Shown here: positions 27,417-36,535 of the stretch, in pieces
How positions within the stretch are numbered: the first letter of the stretch is position 1
Layout of the letters: each line of letters starts with the position of its first letter
Origin: JABDEZ01 sp965276955
GTDB taxonomy: Bacteria > Bacteroidota > Bacteroidia > Chitinophagales > Chitinophagaceae
Assembly: GCA_965276955.1 (NCBI GenBank)
Contig: CBDIBP010000048.1
Coordinates: 1 to 64,000 of the forward strand
DNA length: 64,000 bases
Direction: 5' to 3'
The notes under the pieces: generated by a model
Told to the model about the DNA's origin: nothing
The model's database searches: none
The model's input: only the letters and a program-made list of their open reading frames with translations
Position numbers and translations under genes: made by a program

Positions 27417-27626
27417 TTAATGGAAGTTGTCCTTATGGTAGTCTACAGTACAGGTATCAGCTTTCAGTTGTAGCTGCATACTGGTGCATTGCTGTATAGC
27501 CGGACTGGCAGAAGTAGGAGTGATATCGTGTTCGGTAATGGTTTTACCTGTTCTGCAATCGCAGGTGGTGCCCGTTTTGCAAGAGGTTATCATAATTAGT
27601 AGAGCAATAGGTAAGACACCCTTCAT
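27417..27626 (-). CDS. Small putative lipoprotein (paralogue 2)
   Basis: 69 residues, signal peptide with lipobox (VLPIALLIMITSC). The mature chain has TTCDCRTGKTITEHDITPTS and CTSMQLQLKADTCTVDYHKD, homologous to the adjacent downstream protein. The pair is a tandem duplication, both on the minus strand and upstream of nothing else on that strand. No known family recognised. The E1 dehydrogenase gene starts divergently 137 bases away. Confidence 0.65.
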   Translation of the reverse strand: MKGVLPIALLIMITSCKTGTTCDCRTGKTITEHDITPTSASPAIQQCTSMQLQLKADTCTVDYHKDNFH

Positions 27627-27716
27627 ACAATAGCGTTTTGTATTTAAAAATACAGAATGTTTTTGATATGGTCGTAGGTCAGTATCATTATTACCTGATC
27701 AAGCGGTCAATTACCC

Positions 27717-27746
27717 TTGCCTAATTAGAACATTACGGTACATTTG
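27717..27746 (+). promoter_or_regulatory. Bacteroidota-type promoter of the E1 dehydrogenase gene
   Basis: TTG (27717-27719), 19-base spacer, TACATTTG (27739-27746), then 17 bases to the ATG. It fits the TTTG/TAnnTTTG consensus. Confidence 0.7.
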
Positions 27747-27763
27747 CCCCACAAACACATCCT

Positions 27764-29740
27764 ATGCAGTTTGACCGCCAGGGTTTAACGAATGAGCAAT
27801 TAGCAGAAATATATATAGAGCTCCTGCGCCCGCGCATGATAGAGGAAAAGATGTTGGTGCTGCTTCGCCAGGGCCGCATCAGCAAGTGGTTCAGCGGTAT
27901 AGGCCAGGAGGCCATATCCGTAGGCGCCACATTAGCGCTGGATGCTGATGAATACATCATGCCCCTGCACCGCAACCTGGGTGTATTTACCGTGCGGCAA
28001 ATGCCTTTCAGTAAGCTATTCAAACAATGGCAGGGCAGCCAGGAGGGCTTCAGCAAGGGCCGCGAGCGTTCTTTCCACTTTGGGGCCAATGAATACCATA
28101 TATGTGGTATGATAAGTCACTTAGGGCCGCAACTGGCCATAGCAGATGGTATAGCGCTTGCCCATAAACTTCGTAAAGAGGATAAGGTATCGCTGGCCTT
28201 TAGCGGCGATGGCGGCACCAGTGAGGGCGACTTTCATGAAGCACTCAATGTGGCTGCTGTGTGGGGCCTGCCGGTCATCTTCCTGATAGAGAACAATGGC
28301 TATGGCCTTAGCACCCCCAGCAATGAGCAATTTGTATGCAAGCAGATAGCCGATAAGGCCATAGGCTACGGCATGAAGGGCATTACCATAGATGGCAATA
28401 ACATACTGGAAGTATTCCGGCAAATAACACTTGCCCGCCAATACTGCATTGACGAGCAAAAACCGATATTGGTAGAGTGCATGACCTTCCGTATGCGGGG
28501 CCATGAGGAAGCCAGCGGGGTGAAATACGTACCAAAAGAGCTGTTTGAAGAGTGGGGCAAGAAAGATCCGCTGGCCAACTACGAGCAGTTCTTGCTGGAC
28601 ATAGGTGTGCTTACTGACCAAATAATACAGAATGCCCGCGAGACCATAAAACATGAGATAGAAGCTGGCATAGAAGCTGGTTTTGCAGCACCGCCGGTAG
28701 TGGCAGATACAAAGGTAGAGATGGCCGATGTGTATGCGCCATCGCACATCACTACATCGCCCATACACGGTGGCAGTACCGAAAAGAAATTCATCAATGC
28801 CATCAGCGACGGCTTGCAATGCGCTATGGAGGCTTATCCCAACCTGGTACTTATGGGTCAGGACATTGCAGAATACGGTGGCGCCTTTAAAGTGACCGAA
28901 GGTTTTATGCAGCGCTTTGGCAAGGAGCGGGTACGCAATACGCCTCTTTGCGAGAGTGCCATAGTAGGTACCGCACTTGGCCTATCCATAAAAGGCTACA
29001 AGGCCATGATGGAAATGCAGTTCGCCGATTTTGTGACCGTAGGCTTCAACCAGATCATCAACAACCTGGCCAAGATACACTACCGCTGGGGGCAAAATGC
29101 TGATGTGGTCATCCGTATGCCTACGGGTGCAGGTGTAGGCGCAGGGCCGTTCCACTCGCAGAGCAACGAGGCCTGGTTCGTACACACACCAGGGCTGAAG
29201 GTGGTCTACCCATCCACCCCAGCCGATGCCAAGGGCCTGCTCATTGCTGCCCTGGCCGACCCTAACCCGGTCATTTTCTTTGAGCATAAAGGGCTGTACC
29301 GTAGCATCAGCGGCCCGGTACCCGATGGATATTATACCATAGAAATAGGCAAGGCAAGAATAGTACAGGAAGGCACAGATATGTGCATCATCACTTATGG
29401 GGCAGGCGTGCACTGGGCCATGGAGTATGCAGCACAACACACTGATACCTCTTTCTACATACTGGACCTGCGCTCACTGCTACCGCTGGACTATGATGCC
29501 ATACGCACCGCAGTGCAAAGCACAGGCAAAGTGTTACTGCTGCATGAGGACACCCTGACAGGTGGTATAGCAGGTGAACTGGCGGCATGGATAGCCGAAC
29601 ATTGTTTCCAACAACTGGATGCACCTATAATGCGCTGCGCCAGCCTGGATAGTCCTATACCATTTGCCATAGAGCTGGAGCGCAACTTCCTGGCCAAGAG
29701 CAGGCTGGATGAATGTGTGCAAAAACTGATGCAGTATTAA
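27764..29740 (+). CDS. 2-oxoacid dehydrogenase E1 component, fused alpha and beta subunits
   Basis: 658 residues with E1-alpha at about 1-320 and E1-beta at about 340-658. The thiamine diphosphate motif is FSGDGGTSEGDFHEALNVA ... VIFLIENNGYGLST. The beta half starts KKFINAISDGLQCAMEAYPN with VLMGQDIAEYGGAFKVTEGF and has the phosphorylation-loop-like stretch MPTGAGVGAGPFHSQ. It decarboxylates a branched-chain or related 2-oxoacid and passes the acyl group to an E2 lipoyl protein; E2 and E3 are not next to it. Fused E1 of this type is common in Bacteroidota. Sequence intact. Substrate (2-oxoisovalerate versus pyruvate) is not decided by sequence alone. Confidence 0.93.
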   Translation: MQFDRQGLTNEQLAEIYIELLRPRMIEEKMLVLLRQGRISKWFSGIGQEAISVGATLALDADEYIMPLHRNLGVFTVRQMPFSKLFKQWQGSQEGFSKGRERSFHFGANEYHICGMISHLGPQLAIADGIALAHKLRKEDKVSLAFSGDGGTSEGDFHEALNVAAVWGLPVIFLIENNGYGLSTPSNEQFVCKQIADKAIGYGMKGITIDGNNILEVFRQITLARQYCIDEQKPILVECMTFRMRGHEEASGVKYVPKELFEEWGKKDPLANYEQFLLDIGVLTDQIIQNARETIKHEIEAGIEAGFAAPPVVADTKVEMADVYAPSHITTSPIHGGSTEKKFINAISDGLQCAMEAYPNLVLMGQDIAEYGGAFKVTEGFMQRFGKERVRNTPLCESAIVGTALGLSIKGYKAMMEMQFADFVTVGFNQIINNLAKIHYRWGQNADVVIRMPTGAGVGAGPFHSQSNEAWFVHTPGLKVVYPSTPADAKGLLIAALADPNPVIFFEHKGLYRSISGPVPDGYYTIEIGKARIVQEGTDMCIITYGAGVHWAMEYAAQHTDTSFYILDLRSLLPLDYDAIRTAVQSTGKVLLLHEDTLTGGIAGELAAWIAEHCFQQLDAPIMRCASLDSPIPFAIELERNFLAKSRLDECVQKLMQY

Positions 29741-29778
29741 CAATGACAATTTTTTATCTTGCAGGCACAACCGGTTTC

Positions 29779-30664
29779 ATGACTCATTGTAAAGGATATA
29801 TATTACAGGCGGTGTGCGCTATGCTTTTGCTGGCTTCTTGCACAGGCAACGGCAGCAACGGCAACAGGGCACCAATAGTACTGGGCGACACGTCTACCAT
29901 TGTTACCGAGACCGATAGCCGCTACACCAGGGACTTAGTGGCCGACCTGCACCCCAACATACCTACCAAGACCCGCAAAGACGAGGACGAGCAGGCAGCA
30001 CCAGCCGACACAGTGGCTACCCAGGCTACTGCTACAACTTCTACTCCTTCAACGCCCCCAGTAGCTACAGCGCCAGCAAAAACAATTGCTGCGGCACCAC
30101 CAGCTGCTGCTACTAACGGACTTACCATACCCTTTTAAAGAAGTTTCGCTCACTATACCGGGCGTAGCCGTAAAAGCCTACAGGCCGCAAGATGCCGCCC
30201 GTACCAATGGGGTAAGCTACCAACTGGTAAGTGGCGTGCTCAACAATAATCGCATCATCATAAACAGCGGTACGGTGCTGAAGATATCGCAGCGCTACCA
30301 ATCGCAACTGGTAGTGGCTGGTGAAGATGCCGACCTTGTGCTGGACAACCTGAGCACCACTACTGATTGGGAGCCATTAACAGGCAGCAAGAATACATAC
30401 ACCATAAAAGGGCTGGAAGTGACCAAGCTGCAAGCGCCTGCATTTACCGGCAATACACTGCGTGCCGCCATAACCCGTGCTGCCCGCCGCCACCGCATGA
30501 GCCGCAAACGCGAAGAGGAATACCAGGCCAGCGTACGCAATGTGCGCCGTGCCAACCAAAAGACCCTGACCGTAGCCCTGCGCAGCGTGATGTGGAAGAT
30601 AGATGGTAAAGACGCTAAGGGTAAAATCTTCTCTAAGCAGGTGCGGGTGGATCTGCCGCAGTAA
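29779..30664 (+). CDS. Putative lipoprotein, hypothetical (one +1 indel)
   Basis: One extra T in TTTT 30133-30136 splits a 294-residue protein; the corrected join reads LTIPFKEVSLTIPG. Start at ATG 29779 (MTHCKGYILQAVCAMLLLAS then C), a lipoprotein signal. Residues 35-120 are a disordered Thr/Pro/Ala linker with acidic patches (KTRKDEDEQAAPADTVATQ). The C-terminal 170 residues are a folded, basic domain (YQLVSGVLNNNRIIINSGTV, LRAAITRAARRHRMSRKREE). No family recognised. Orientation and a 38-base gap suggest readthrough from the E1 gene. Confidence 0.65.
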
Positions 30665-30680
30665 GCATATGTGTGCCTTT

Positions 30681-30705
30681 GTTCTGTCGGCCACCAACAA
30701 CGCTC
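30681..30705. repeat. REP-like element with ACCAACAACG core
   Basis: GTTCTGTCGGCCACCAACAACGCTC-type sequence matching the right half of the palindromes at 946-974 and 46781-46815 (shared CCAACAACG preceded by a GT-rich stretch). It lies 16 bases past the stop of the lipoprotein gene. Confidence 0.45.
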
Positions 30706-30731
30706 TCGAACGGTAACAGTTAATTGCCCCA

Positions 30732-30758
30732 TTGGTCTAAGTTGCAGACTTAGACCAA
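30732..30758. repeat. Perfect 10-bp palindrome with 7-base loop
   Basis: TTGGTCTAAG, loop TTGCAGA, CTTAGACCAA. No T run follows on either strand, so it is not an ordinary terminator. It is in a 532-base spacer (30665-31196) that otherwise holds only other palindromes and the thioesterase promoter. Confidence 0.6.
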
Positions 30759-30940
30759 ACCAAAAAACAAGACCGTGTCCGGCAACATCCATACCGTAGC
30801 AGACAGAGGCAAGCGGCAACCTGCAAAAATGTGGATATGATTATTTGGAAAGCCCTGACTGTAGAATGTATCTTGCATCATGTTTTAACCTGTAAACCAC
30901 TTGATCTTTAACACCTATGTTGCCCGCAGTAATTACACCC

Positions 30941-31077
30941 AAATTTCCGGTATCGGTAAAAACCGGTAAGAACAGAAATTATTTAAAAACACAATACCTC
31001 CCCACCACCGCAGCTTTCAGCTAATAGCCACCTAAAAAATTACCGGTTTTATTTTTTCTTACCGACCGGAAATTTTA
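30941..31077. repeat. Imperfect inverted repeat with about 31-39 base arms
   Basis: Left arm about 30941-30971 (AAATTTCCGGTATCGGTAAA, then AACCGGTAAGAA) and right arm about 31039-31077, whose complement reads AAATTTCCGGTCGGTAAG and then ACCGGTAAT. The roughly 67-base interior has no ORF of note. It has the look of a small non-autonomous element or a long cruciform. Confidence 0.5.
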
Positions 31078-31145
31078 TAGAGCGAAAGAAGTCAAAACTA
31101 TATTGCTATACAAATAATACCCTGCTCCATTTCCCATCTTTAAAA

Positions 31146-31153
31146 TACCTTTG
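31146..31153 (+). promoter_or_regulatory. Candidate -7 box (TACCTTTG) of the thioesterase gene
   Basis: Matches TAnnTTTG, 43 bases before the ATG at 31197. The -33 box is not evident. Confidence 0.35.
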
Positions 31154-31196
31154 GCGCGCCGTAGCAGGCACACCAAGTGCCGGCAAGTAATAATTG

Positions 31197-31720
31197 ATGA
31201 ATATGCAAGCCAAGACACCGCAAGACTCGTTCGTGGTAATGAGCGAACTGATACTGCCGAATGACACCAACACACTGGGCAACCTGATGGGTGGCCGCCT
31301 GATGCACTGGATGGATATAGCTGCCGCCATAACGGCGCAGAAGCATTGCAACTGCCCGGTGGTAACGGCATCGGTAGACAATATTTCTTTCAACACGCCA
31401 ATAAAGCTGGGCTACCTGCTTACTATTGAGGCTAAGCTGACGCGCGCCTTTCACCACAAGTATGGAGGTGTACCTGCGGGTGTATGGAGAAGATATGCAC
31501 ACCCAGTATAAGTACCTGAGCAACGAGGCCTACCTCACCTTTGTGGCGCTTGACCACAACAGCCGCGCCCCGCAAAGTGCCCGAGCTGATACCAGAGACA
31601 GACCGGGAGAAAGGCATGTATGAAGATGCACTGCGCCGCCGCCAGATACGCCTGATACTGGGTGGCAAAATGAAGCCCGAAGATGCAGGCGAACTGCGCT
31701 CCCTGTTCATAAAAGAATAG
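31197..31720 (+). CDS. Acyl-CoA thioesterase, hotdog fold (two +1 indels)
   Basis: Insertions near 31447-31453 and in AAA 31574-31576 break a 173-residue protein. Corrected text: EAKLTRAFTTSMEVYLRVYG, EDMHTQYKYLSNEAYLTFVA, LDHNSRAPQVPELIPETDRE and a stop at 31720. The N-terminal hotdog signature of the YciA/BACH family is intact: LPNDTNTLGNLMGGRLMHWM, DIAAAITAQKHCNCPVVTAS, VDNISFNTPIKLG. These enzymes hydrolyse acyl-CoA to free acid and CoA in the cytosol. Start is ATG 31197, next to an in-frame TTG. Confidence 0.9.
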
Positions 31721-31756
31721 ATGTTTTACCTTTAGCAAACCACAACCAATATCACA

Positions 31757-33038
31757 ATGACTTTTGTAAGAACACAACCCGCCATACACGACGCTATAGA
31801 CTTTGAATATAACCTGCCACCCATAACGCAACAGCAATTGCAGAACGGCCTGCCTATATACTGGCTCAATGCCGGTGTGCAGGATGTGGTGGAGATCAAC
31901 TGGGTATTCCCAGCCGGGTTGTGGTACGAGCCGAAAGGCGCAGTGGCCAATGCTACGGCTGGTATGCTAAAGAACGGAACTTCTACACGCAATGCGGCAC
32001 AAATAAATGAAGCGCTGGAATTTTATGGCGCCAGCCTGGGCGTAAATACGGGCAACGACTATGCAACCGTAACGCTGCACGCCCTTACCAAGCACCTTGA
32101 TGCACTGCTGCCAGTAGTGTATGAGGTAATAACCGATGCTATATTCCCCGAGGCGGAGCTGGAGATACATAAGCGCAACGCTATACAACGACTGCTGGTG
32201 AACCTGCGCGAGTGCGAGTTCGTGGGCAACCAACGCATAGATGCGCTATTGTTTGGCGAGGCACACCCATACGGCCGCTTCACCAGGCAGGGAAAAATAG
32301 AAGCGCTGAACCGGCAGGATGTGGTCGACTTTCATAAAGCGGCCTACAACCTGGCTGGGGTAAAAATATTTATGGCCGGTAAGGTCAGTGAGGTACAGGT
32401 GAAGCAGGTGGACGCTGTTTTTGGCACCGTAGCCCTGCAGCCACAAACTATAATAACACCCCGCATACACCCTACCAGAGGTAAAGCCAGAACACGAACA
32501 TACTACCAACGACCCTAACGGTGTACAAGGTGCCATACGCATAGGGCGCCGTTTCCCTAACCGCCACCATCCCGATTATGCACCTATGGTGGTGCTGAAT
32601 ACGCTGTTTGGCGGTTATTTTGGTTCGCGCCTTATGAGCAACATTCGCGAGGACAAGGGTTTTACATATGGCATATACAGCTCACTAACACCTTATGCAA
32701 ATGGCGGTGCCATTACTGTGCATACAGAAGTAGGCCGCGATGTGATAGAAGCAGCCACAAAAGAAGTGTACAAGGAAATGGAGCTGCTGTGCAATGAAGA
32801 AGCAGATGAGGACGAGATACTGCTGGTAAAGAACTACCTGCTGGGCGGCTTGCTGGGCGACCTCGATGGCCCATTCTCCATACTACAACGCTGGCGCACC
32901 CTGATACTGAACGGCTTTACAGAAGACGACTTCAATAACAACATACGCATCTACAAAAGTGTGACCGCTGCCGAGCTGCAAACACTGGCCCAGCGCTACC
33001 TGCGTAAGGAAGATTATTATGAGGTAGTGGTGGTATAA
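31757..33038 (+). CDS. M16 family peptidase-like protein lacking the HxxEH motif (one +1 indel)
   Basis: One extra C in CCC 32470-32472 splits a 426-residue protein; the corrected junction reads PRIHLPEVKPEHEHTTNDPN. The N-terminal M16 domain aligns with family members (ITQQQLQNGLPIYWLNAG, then VFPAGLWYEPKGAVANATAG), but the zinc-binding HxxEH is replaced by MLKNGTSTRN, so it is expected to be proteolytically inactive. The C-terminal M16 domain is typical (LFGGYFGSRLMSNIREDKGF, TYGIYSSLTPYANGGAI). Inactive M16 proteins usually pair with an active subunit. None is adjacent, so the partner must be elsewhere or absent. No signal peptide, suggesting a cytosolic location. Confidence 0.88.
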
Positions 33039-33061
33039 GGGGTAAGCATAAAGCAAGAACT

Positions 33062-33552
33062 ATGAAACCTGTCCCATCAACAGCTGAGATATTAATGTGT
33101 AAAGTACTTGACCAGGACATTGATAAAATGTGGATCGATTGGGCAGTTGAGATGTTGATGGTTGGTTATGATACTGAGCATCTGTTGATATTAGCTGGTA
33201 TTACGCTCCCATGTAATCAATTTTATCTTCAGGAACTAACAGCTAAAATTCTTGATGAACTGCAACTTGATCACTCCGATAAACAGCAAGTGATAAAAAA
33301 CTATGCCTGTCTTCTTATTAAACAGGCACTTAAAGGTGAATTAACTTATGCATCCTGTCTAAGTAAATTAAACGAACTCTATTTACTATTATACGACGAA
33401 TATTCTTTTTAGATAACTTTATGCCATTGCACTGGGCCTTTGATGGTCTAAAGGATTCTGAAGTGCAGTGGTATTGGGAAGGGGCAGATCGTAGCAATAT
33501 TGAGGAGATCATTACCGATCAATTTCTTGATTGGTTAGCCTTACATCAATAG
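33062..33552 (+). CDS. Hypothetical protein (one -1 indel)
   Basis: The first frame stops at 33412 after a T5 run (33406-33410). Restoring one T joins DEYSFLDNFMPLHWAFDGLK to a tail ending in FLDWLALHQ and gives 163 residues to TAG at 33552. It is acidic and helix-rich, without signal peptide or membrane segment (WIDWAVEMLMVGYDTEHLLI, SEVQWYWEGADRSNIEEIIT). It is more AT-rich than its neighbours, a possible sign of transfer. The family is not recognised. The 3' end overlaps the convergent acetyltransferase gene by 7 bases. Confidence 0.6.
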
Positions 33553-34082
33553 TTAATGTCCTCTTCCAAAATTGCATACTCATAGTTGTCTACCCACTGA
33601 CCGCGTATGGGTAGCTTTTTGCGGGTGTGGCCTTCGCGCGTCATGCCTGCTTTTTCCAATACCCGTACCGATGCTATGTTGGCTGTTGCGCAGCCTGCTT
33701 CTACACGGTGCAGTTTCAGTTGTGTAAATGCAAAATGGATAAGGCACTTTGCCATTTCTGTAGCATACCCCTTTCCCCAATACTGCGGATCAAATTTGTA
33801 CCACAGCTCTGCCGACCTATACTTAGCGTCCTTAACGTTGAGCCCTGCCAGCCCCATAAATGCGCCGGTCTGCACATGCTCAATGCATAGTATATAAGAT
33901 GTGCGGGGTACAGCAGCATTGCGGGTAATGCAATTCTCCAGCAGGGCTTGTGTGGTGGTTATGCTATCGGGTAGGCCCAGGGTATTATACTCATCAACTT
34001 CCGGTATGCTGTTGAGCGCATGCATATTCTCCAGGTCGGTGGTTAGCAGTTCGCGGATGTGTAGGCGTGGTGTGGTGAGCAT
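33546..34082 (-). CDS. GNAT family N-acetyltransferase (RimJ/RimL type)
   Basis: 178 residues from ATG 34080-34082 (MLTTPRLHIRELLTTDLENM); a TTG further upstream is less likely. The acetyl-CoA pyrophosphate loop is DPQYWGKGYATEMAKCLIHF, and the late motif NIASVRVLEKAGMTREGH with LPIRGQWVDNYEYAIL is typical of RimJ/RimL-type enzymes that acetylate protein N termini, or small molecules and antibiotics. Substrate unknown. Cytosolic. Confidence 0.88.
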   Translation of the reverse strand: MLTTPRLHIRELLTTDLENMHALNSIPEVDEYNTLGLPDSITTTQALLENCITRNAAVPRTSYILCIEHVQTGAFMGLAGLNVKDAKYRSAELWYKFDPQYWGKGYATEMAKCLIHFAFTQLKLHRVEAGCATANIASVRVLEKAGMTREGHTRKKLPIRGQWVDNYEYAILEEDINY

Positions 34083-34130
34083 GGAGTGCAGTGTGTAGTT
34101 CAAAGATAAGTTGCTTTTTGCAAGGTGAGT

Positions 34131-34933
34131 TTAACCTATTGCGCCACTGATCACATTATATATGTACCATGGCTTCCAGGGTATTGGTTGACCTAGCCTC
34201 ATGCGTTTTGATGTTCTTATCTGTTTGAAGCCTTTCTGTAAAAGATATTCGGTTGCTATTGTATTCTCTATAGGAAGCATGCAATAGTTGGTAGTTTTCA
34301 ACCTTGCTTGCATCAATGCTATTCCCGCTTCAGCATTCTTTGCAATGACCAGTCCTCTTGCCAGGGAAGGCATATAAAACCCTTGCAGCTCATCATCAGA
34401 AACATACACCAAAGCGTCGGCAGTATTTTCAAGCAGAACTGCCGACCGGTCTTCCCAGTGGCTTCCTGATCCAAGCGTAGTATATCGTTAAGATATCTTT
34501 CTTCAAAGGGTTTTATACATTCAGACAACTGAGCAGTAGCATCCGGCGCTGCATTTTCAAAATGTACATGCTCAGAGATAATTTCGAAACCTAACTTCTT
34601 ATATACAGGAAAACCAAAGTCCGTAGCATCTAATAAGACCGAATGGAAACGTATTCCATCTATTTCGTTCAATAAAAACTGTGTGATGGCTATCCCTATA
34701 CCTTTATTCCTATGTTCTTTATGTACTATGATGGCGTATAGCCAGGCAGTGTTACCATTATAGATAATACCTCCCATACCCACTATTCTATTGTCTACAA
34801 CAGCCTTATATGCCATACGGGTATCGCATTCAATATTATTCCGGGCTGGTTCGGTAATGTCGGCCCAGCCATCGGGCTGTATATTTTTAAGTTCGTCTAG
34901 GTCGGTAAGCAGTAGTGGGTGTATTTGTATCAT
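34131..34933 (-). CDS. GNAT family N-acetyltransferase with second C-terminal acetyltransferase-like domain (one -1 indel)
   Basis: One base is missing at CCC 34454-34456 (plus strand); restoring it gives a 267-residue protein with junction EATGEDRSAVLLENTADALV. The N-terminal GNAT domain (1-140) has AIIVHKEHRNKGIGIAITQF as the CoA-binding loop. The C-terminal part (about 160-267; ELQGFYMPSLARGLVIAKNA, NTIATEYLLQKGFKQIRTSK) resembles the second domain of YitH/Acetyltransf_18-type enzymes. Substrate unknown. It begins with ATG 34931-34933. It is separate from the adjacent GNAT gene in sequence. Confidence 0.82.
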
Positions 34934-35310
34934 GGTGCTGATAAATGGGTAACGTCAAAGTGATACCGTTATTGTTTTGTAAGTGTGACCTGTTATGTTA
35001 ACGTCTGAACATTTGAAAAATGTACTGTATCGGCTGAATGCTATGATGGATGAAAATTTCGTGGTAGAGATGGTTTGTAGGTATGTTTTTATGAATTAGT
35101 ATAGTGCTAATTGGGCTGGGCATCAAGGACTGAAATTTTACAATTGCCAGACCTGTTGGGACGATGTCAGAAAATAAGACTTCGCTAAGCGGAGGGTGAT
35201 GTCGTATACCTATACCGTACTAAATATGCACACTTCTTTTTTGATGCAAGCAGTAGCTTCATGATGATGTAAGACACGCAAACGGACCATGTTGTAAAAC
35301 ATTACTCTTG
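34934..35310. other. Intergenic region without a convincing gene
   Basis: 377 bases between the GNAT gene (divergent) and the 3' end of the HxlR gene. A 34-codon ORF at 34995-35099 (plus; MLTSEHLKNVLYRLNAMMDE...) is the only coding-like stretch and may be a decayed fragment. No structured RNA recognised. Confidence 0.4.
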
Positions 35311-35709
35311 CTACCAAGATCTGGTTTGTTCGTTCTTGCTATTCTCCTTCAAGCTCCGCTTCACTTTTTCTCTATGTTGCTCACCCCAAGCGCTTAGTTC
35401 TGCTATCACGTTCTTCAGCGTGTGGCTATATTCGGTGGCTTCGTACACTATACTTACCAGGGTGGTACTGTATGCATTCCGTTTTATAAAGTCATTCAGT
35501 TCCAGGTCCTTTAGTTCTTTCGCCAGCACCTTGGCAGATATGCCTGTCACCGCTTGTTGTATCTCGCTAAAACGCCTTGAGGACTGCACCAGGCAAAGTA
35601 TCAAAGCCACCTTCCACTTCCCATTAAGCACATACTGAGCATCAAGTACATTCCTCAGCGAACCTGTGCATTCTGCATTGCTGGGAAGGGCCTCCATCAT
35701 CATCTCCAT
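35311..35709 (-). CDS. HxlR family winged-helix transcriptional regulator
   Basis: 132 residues from ATG 35707-35709; a GTG 18 bases upstream is also in frame. The HxlR domain is complete: YVLNGKWKVALILCLVQSSR, RFSEIQQAVTGISAKVLAKE, LKDLELNDFIKRNAY, then VYEATEYSHTLKNVIAELSA. HxlR proteins are dimeric repressors or activators often sensing electrophiles or oxidants and controlling a neighbouring reductase. Here it is divergent from an azoreductase gene with a 119-base spacer that carries repeated GTAACC-type sites, so it most likely controls that gene and itself. Confidence 0.93.
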   Translation of the reverse strand: MEMMMEALPSNAECTGSLRNVLDAQYVLNGKWKVALILCLVQSSRRFSEIQQAVTGISAKVLAKELKDLELNDFIKRNAYSTTLVSIVYEATEYSHTLKNVIAELSAWGEQHREKVKRSLKENSKNEQTRSW

Positions 35710-35718
35710 AGGCACAAA

Positions 35719-35790
35719 GGTAGCCACTTACCTCAATGTAACCGCTTACCTACGGGTAACTGCTCACTTTTGGACAATAGGTAACCATAG
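35719..35790. promoter_or_regulatory. Divergent promoter/operator region with repeated GGTAAC-type sites
   Basis: Four related sites: GGTAGCCACTTACC (35719-35732, imperfect palindrome), GTAACCGCTTACC (35738-35750), GGGTAACTGCTCAC (35754-35767) and GGTAACC (35780-35786). A TAGTTTTG -7-like box ends near 35795 in the azoR direction. I infer HxlR-binding sites; spacing and identity rest on pattern only. Confidence 0.5.
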
Positions 35791-35828
35791 TTTTGCCATC
35801 ATTAATTCAAGCAAAAAAAGTAAAACGC

Positions 35829-36431
35829 ATGAAACACATACTTCATTTAAAATCAAGCCTTCAGGGCACCACATCATACAGCATCAAGTTGGGACACGCT
35901 ATTGTTGAAAAGATACAGACAAAATATCCCGGCAGTACGGTGGAAGAATTGAACCTGGTAGATATCGATATACCGCATCTTAACCCTGCCGTTCTGCGTA
36001 CCTTTTTTATTCCCGGACACCAGCTCACCGAGGACGAACAAGCATCCATTCGTTTTTCAGACGAGATGGTAAAGCAATTGATGGCCGCAGACATCATTGT
36101 TGTTGGTGCACCACTCTACAACTTTACTATCCACTCATCGCTAAAGGCATGGATAGACCATGTGACCCGTGCCGGAATAACATTTGGCTACAACGACAAT
36201 GGCCCGGTAGGAATGGTGACGGGAAAGAAGGTGTACGTGGCCATGTCTTCGGGTGGTATCTTTTCAGAAGGTCCGGGTAAGGCTAACGACTTTGTTGCTC
36301 CCTACCTCAAAGCCTTCCTCGGCTTCCTGGGTATGACGGACCTCACCGTATTTCGTGCTGAAGGACTAAAAGTACCAGGAGTAAAAGAATACGCTATGGA
36401 GAAAGCTATCGAGAATATACAGATCGATTAA
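35829..36431 (+). CDS. azoR: FMN-dependent NADH-azoreductase (AzoR family)
   Basis: 200 residues from ATG 35829 (MKHILHLKSSLQGTTSYSIK). It is a flavodoxin-like FMN protein. Family marks are the N-terminal phosphate-binding loop, IIVVGAPLYNFTIHSSLKAW followed by IDHVTRAGITFGY, and the late AMSSGGIFSEG. AzoR reduces azo compounds and quinones using NADH, protecting against quinone stress. The divergent HxlR regulator fits inducible control by such compounds. Confidence 0.9.
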   Translation: MKHILHLKSSLQGTTSYSIKLGHAIVEKIQTKYPGSTVEELNLVDIDIPHLNPAVLRTFFIPGHQLTEDEQASIRFSDEMVKQLMAADIIVVGAPLYNFTIHSSLKAWIDHVTRAGITFGYNDNGPVGMVTGKKVYVAMSSGGIFSEGPGKANDFVAPYLKAFLGFLGMTDLTVFRAEGLKVPGVKEYAMEKAIENIQID

Positions 36432-36440
36432 GTTCTCAGT

Positions 36441-36465
36441 TCCAGATGCCTTACAAGCATCTGGA
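36441..36465. terminator. Hairpin between azoR and hflX
   Basis: TCCAGATGC, 7-base loop, GCATCTGGA. Nine-bp perfect stem 10 bases past the azoR stop, without a T run. Probably an end-of-transcript structure for the converging genes. Confidence 0.5.
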
Positions 36466-36535
36466 CTATGCAACGGCCTCCTCTGCACATCCCCCTCGTT
36501 GCTAAAAGATACCGTTTGGGAATGATTGAAGGCTA

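Noticed and set aside
30732..30758. Palindrome as terminator of the lipoprotein gene
   Set aside because: No T run on either strand and 67 bases from the stop; listed as a repeat instead.
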